Of a stretch of DNA of 6,788 bases, positions 4,942 through 6,788 are shown one piece after another (the first letter of the stretch is position 1; each line of letters starts with the position of its first letter). Origin of the DNA: Lentisphaerota bacterium (GTDB taxonomy: Bacteria; Verrucomicrobiota; Kiritimatiellia; UBA8416; JAFGTH01); NCBI GenBank assembly GCA_016934225.1, contig JAFGTH010000051.1, positions 1 to 6,788 of the forward strand, in the 5' to 3' direction. Position numbers and translations under genes: made by a program. The notes beneath the pieces are model-generated. The model saw only the letters and a program-made list of their open reading frames with translations. It made no database searches and had not been told where the DNA came from.

Positions 4942-5358
4942 CTACTTTCTGAAACGCGTCACCAATTTTGTAGGTATCCCAAGTTTGGCGGCGGCCAGTC
5001 TCAAAGCTTCGCGGGCAAGATTATCTGAAACTCCGCCGATTTCAAACAACATTGTTCCCGGCCGCACTACCGCGACCCAAAGTTCCGGATTGCCTTTGCC
5101 CTTGCCCATCCTTACTTCAATCGGTTTTTTGGTAATCGGTTTGTCCGGAAAAACACGAATCCACAATTTGCCGCGCCGCTTCATATGTCTGTTAATGGAC
5201 ACGCGGCAAGCTTCTATCTCTGTGTTCGTCAGCCACCCTCGGCCCAGAGCCTTAAGACCACATTCACCAAAAGACAGATCGGTTCCGCTGTGTGCGATGC
5301 CTTTTCTGCTGCCACGCTGCATCTTTCGATGCTTCACTCTTTTAGGCATAAGCGGCAT
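4942..5358 (-). CDS. rplP: 50S ribosomal protein L16 (uL16)
   Basis: uL16 stabilises the A-site tRNA region of the large subunit and is a late assembly protein. The 138-residue product starts MPLMPKRVKHRKMQRGSRKG. It contains GRGWLTNTEIEACRVSINRHMKR (from about 39) and the signature RMGKGKGNPELWVAVVRPG (83-101), followed by MLFEIGGV and an alanine-rich C-terminal helix. Two ATGs are possible. The first (5358-5356) is chosen because AAAGGGAGG (5366-5374) sits 7 bases upstream of it, while the second (5349-5347) would be 16 bases away. With that start the gene overlaps the 3' end of rpsC by 17 bases in another frame. MPLMPKR also resembles the MLMPKR and MALMPKR starts common in this family. 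Confidence 0.97.
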   Translation of the reverse strand: MPLMPKRVKHRKMQRGSRKGIAHSGTDLSFGECGLKALGRGWLTNTEIEACRVSINRHMKRRGKLWIRVFPDKPITKKPIEVRMGKGKGNPELWVAVVRPGTMLFEIGGVSDNLAREALRLAAAKLGIPTKLVTRFRK

Positions 5359-6010
5359 CCGGCTTCCTCCCTTTGGTTGGTTCGCTTTCTTCTTTCTTCT
5401 TGCAAATCCATACTTTTATGCCGATTCGGCCGGCCGTAGTAGCAGCTTCGGCAAATCCGTAGTCAATATTGGCGCGCAGCGTATGCAACGGAATTTTACC
5501 CTCTTTGTACCATTCCACACGCGAAAGTTCCGCTCCGCCCAACCGTCCGCAACAACGTATCTTTATGCCGTCCACGCCCAAATCCATAGCTATTTTCATT
5601 GCGCGTTTCATCGCGCGTCTGAACGATACCCGTCTTGACATCTGCAACGCTATGCTTTCGGCAACAAGTTGAGCGTTTGCGTCCGGATCCTTGACCTCAA
5701 TGATCTCTATATATATTTCCTTGCCGGTCATGGCAGCCAGATCGGAACGAATTTTCTCAATATCCTGTCCTTTGCGACCGATGACTATGCCCGGACGCGC
5801 AGTATGAATACGCACTCTCACTCGATTTGCGTAACGTTCAATGCGCACATCGCACACACCGGCTGTTTCTAAAACTTTCTTCACATGGTTGCGAATCGCT
5901 AAATCCTCAACCAGCATGGAGCCAAAGCCCTTCTTGCCGCTGAACCAACGCGAGCGCCAGTCCTTGTTGACCGTCACCCTCATTCCAATCGGATTTGTTT
6001 TCTGTCCCAA
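5342..6010 (-). CDS. rpsC: 30S ribosomal protein S3 (uS3)
   Basis: uS3 lies in the small-subunit head at the mRNA entry channel and takes part in mRNA unwinding with uS4 and uS5. The 222-residue product begins with the canonical MGQKTNPIGMRV. A type-II KH domain follows, with the GxxG loop at 78-81 (GIVIGRKG). The uS3 C-terminal domain has RRVSFRRAMKRAM (126-138), GIKIRCCGRLGGAELSR and GKIPLHTLRANIDYGFAEA (171-189). A short charged tail ends it. The start is TTG at 6010-6008. It is forced: the second in-frame codon upstream is a stop (TGA at 6016-6014), and the family's N-terminal GQKTNP follows the TTG directly. GGAAGGAG (6018-6025) gives an ideal 7-base spacing. The 3' end overlaps rplP by 17 bases. 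Confidence 0.97.
   Translation of the reverse strand: MGQKTNPIGMRVTVNKDWRSRWFSGKKGFGSMLVEDLAIRNHVKKVLETAGVCDVRIERYANRVRVRIHTARPGIVIGRKGQDIEKIRSDLAAMTGKEIYIEIIEVKDPDANAQLVAESIALQMSRRVSFRRAMKRAMKIAMDLGVDGIKIRCCGRLGGAELSRVEWYKEGKIPLHTLRANIDYGFAEAATTAGRIGIKVWICKKKEESEPTKGRKPDAAYA
5366..5374 (-). promoter_or_regulatory. Ribosome binding site of rplP, inside rpsC
   Basis: AAAGGGAGG on the minus strand lies within the last codons of rpsC, 7 bases before ATG 5358. It chooses this start over the ATG three codons later and sets a 17-base overlap between rpsC and rplP. Confidence 0.85.
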
Positions 6011-6017
6011 AACTCAG

Positions 6018-6025
6018 CTCCTTCC
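6018..6025 (-). promoter_or_regulatory. Ribosome binding site of rpsC
   Basis: GGAAGGAG on the minus strand ends 7 bases before the TTG start of rpsC, in the 37-base gap after rplV. It is strong enough to make a TTG start plausible for an abundant protein. Confidence 0.85.
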
Positions 6026-6047
6026 GGATCGCATCTGCGTTTCCCGG

Positions 6048-6395
6048 TTATTTGTCGGAATCCTTGCCATCCGTGACCACAATTTTTATATGACAAGTGC
6101 GTTTCTGAATCGGGCTGGCGCTGCCTCGCGACCGGGCCCAATATCTCTTGACTCTCGCCGCTTCATCAACCAACACTTCTTTCACCCGAAGTTCATCCAC
6201 AGCCAGTTTGGCGTTGTTTTCGGCATTTGCAATGGCTGACTTCAATGTCTTGCCAATGTAGAAAGCCGCTTTCCGTTCGCTGAAATCGGTCACTTTCAAT
6301 GCCTCGGACACCGGCAACCCGCGCATTTTTCGCGCAATATCACGCGCCTTATCAGCCGCCAATCGGACATATTTTGATGTGGATACTACTTCCAT
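6048..6395 (-). CDS. rplV: 50S ribosomal protein L22 (uL22)
   Basis: uL22 binds all domains of 23S rRNA, and its long beta-hairpin lines the exit tunnel constriction. The 115-residue product starts MEVVSTSKYVRLAADKARDIARKMRG, matching the family's KYVRxxxxKAR motif. It then has AAFYIGKTLKSAIANAENN and the hairpin VDEAARVKRYWARSRGSASP (76-95), ending KRTCHIKIVV plus a short acidic tail. The frame extends four codons to a TTG at 6407-6405. ATG at 6395-6393 is chosen because MEV is a usual family start and GGGCGG lies just upstream, whereas only A/T-rich bases precede the TTG. The exact start is the least certain point. The gap to rpsS is 13 bases, and 37 bases separate it from rpsC. Confidence 0.95.
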   Translation of the reverse strand: MEVVSTSKYVRLAADKARDIARKMRGLPVSEALKVTDFSERKAAFYIGKTLKSAIANAENNAKLAVDELRVKEVLVDEAARVKRYWARSRGSASPIQKRTCHIKIVVTDGKDSDK

Positions 6396-6408
6396 TTTTC
6401 CGCCCAAA

Positions 6409-6693
6409 TTATTTTAAAGCTTTTGTCTTCTCAGTGACAGACCCATGATGTCGGAATATTCTCGTTGGCGCAAATTCACCCAACCGATGCCCGACCATAT
6501 TCTCAGTAATAAAAATCGAAATATGCTGTTTGCCGTTGTGAATAGCCATTGTATGACCTACAAACTCGGGCGCTATCATCGAGCGCCGTGCCCATGTTTT
6601 GATCGGACGCTTGATTCCGGATCTGTTCATGAGTTCAACTTTCATCATTAACTTCTCATCAACGAACGGACCCTTCTTTATTGATCGCGCCAT
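6409..6693 (-). CDS. rpsS: 30S ribosomal protein S19 (uS19)
   Basis: uS19 sits in the head of the small subunit and forms an intersubunit bridge with the central protuberance. The 94-residue product has MARSIKKGPFVDEKL at the start. WARRSMIAPEFVGHTMAIHNGKQ follows from about 35, then the family signature NMVGHRLGEFAPTRIFRHHG (65-84), with a basic tail. Length is normal (about 88-95). ATG at 6693-6691 is 3 bases after the rplB stop. The ribosome site GGAG lies about 10 bases upstream, inside the last codons of rplB, which favours translational coupling of the two genes. Confidence 0.97.
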   Translation of the reverse strand: MARSIKKGPFVDEKLMMKVELMNRSGIKRPIKTWARRSMIAPEFVGHTMAIHNGKQHISIFITENMVGHRLGEFAPTRIFRHHGSVTEKTKALK

Positions 6694-6696
6694 ATG

Positions 6697-6788
6697 TTAC
6701 TTTCTCCGTTTAACAATGAATTTGTTCGATGGTTTTTTCCGAGCACGAGTCTTTCCGCCCTTCGCCAGGGTACCCCACGGCGACACCG
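6697..6788 (-). CDS. rplB: 50S ribosomal protein L2 (uL2), C-terminal end only
   Basis: Only the last 29 codons and the stop are inside the window; the rest lies beyond the right edge. The visible residues are VSPWGTLAKGGKTRARKKPS followed by NKFIVKRRK and TAA at 6699-6697. This matches the conserved end of uL2, where PWG, the KGxKTR segment and the terminal KFIVRRR are typical. uL2 is a primary 23S rRNA binder important for subunit association and peptidyl transfer. Its place directly before rpsS is the standard S10-operon order. The fragment is short, but motif and position together make the assignment firm. Confidence 0.95.
   Translation of the reverse strand, partial: VSPWGTLAKGGKTRARKKPSNKFIVKRRK

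Noticed and set aside
4985..5638. 217-codon open frame on the plus strand
   Set aside because: It lies fully antisense to rplP and rpsC, which are certain. The predicted protein is rich in Ser, Arg, Pro and Phe with no recognisable domain, as expected for a shadow frame.
6405..6407. TTG as the start of rplV (four codons longer)
   Set aside because: No Shine-Dalgarno precedes it, and the internal ATG at 6395 gives the usual MEV start of uL22.

Overview
This window is a segment of a bacterial ribosomal-protein supercluster (the S10 and spc operons joined end to end), transcribed entirely from the minus strand. In transcription order (right to left) it reads: rplB (3' end only), rpsS, rplV, rpsC, rplP, rpmC, rpsQ, rplN, rplX, rplE, rpsN, rpsH, rplF, rplR, rpsE, rplO, secY (5' part only). 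That makes 15 complete ribosomal protein genes plus two genes cut by the window edges. Plus-strand open frames, including one of 217 codons at 4985-5638, are antisense shadows of these genes.

Layout. 6788-4406 is the distal S10-type part: uL2 end, uS19, uL22, uS3, uL16, uL29, uS17. 4396-1 is the spc-type part: uL14, uL24, uL5, uS14, uS8, uL6, uL18, uS5, uL15, SecY. The two parts are separated by only 9 bases (rpsQ to rplN), so there is no room for a separate spc promoter such as E. coli has at that point. The largest gap between genes is about 41 bases (rpmC-rpsQ). Several genes overlap: rplP starts 17 bases inside rpsC, rplR/rpsE share GTGA, and rplO/secY share TGATG. I see no promoter, terminator, tRNA, mobile element, CRISPR array or repeat family. 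The whole window looks like the interior of one long polycistronic message.

Organism. Shine-Dalgarno sequences of the GGAGG type and the gene order show a bacterium, with mid-range GC judged by eye. There is no rpmD (L30) between rpsE and rplO, where it normally sits. uS14 is the short zinc-binding (C+) form, and uL24 carries four cysteines in its C-terminal part. The SecY N-terminus (MLSAFSNSLKIPELRQRILF) resembles what I recall from the PVC superphylum (Verrucomicrobiota, Lentisphaerota, Kiritimatiellota). That placement is an inference of moderate confidence from memory, not a database result.

Function. The products assemble into both ribosomal subunits, and SecY forms the membrane channel that receives nascent proteins. 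Points of mild interest are the missing L30, four non-ATG starts each fixed by an upstream in-frame stop or a stop/start overlap (rpsC TTG, rplX GTG, rpsN TTG, rpsE GTG), a 22-residue tail on uL18 whose codons carry the rpsE ribosome binding site, and stop codons built into Shine-Dalgarno sequences. I found no convincing sign of a new biological system; this is a core housekeeping region.
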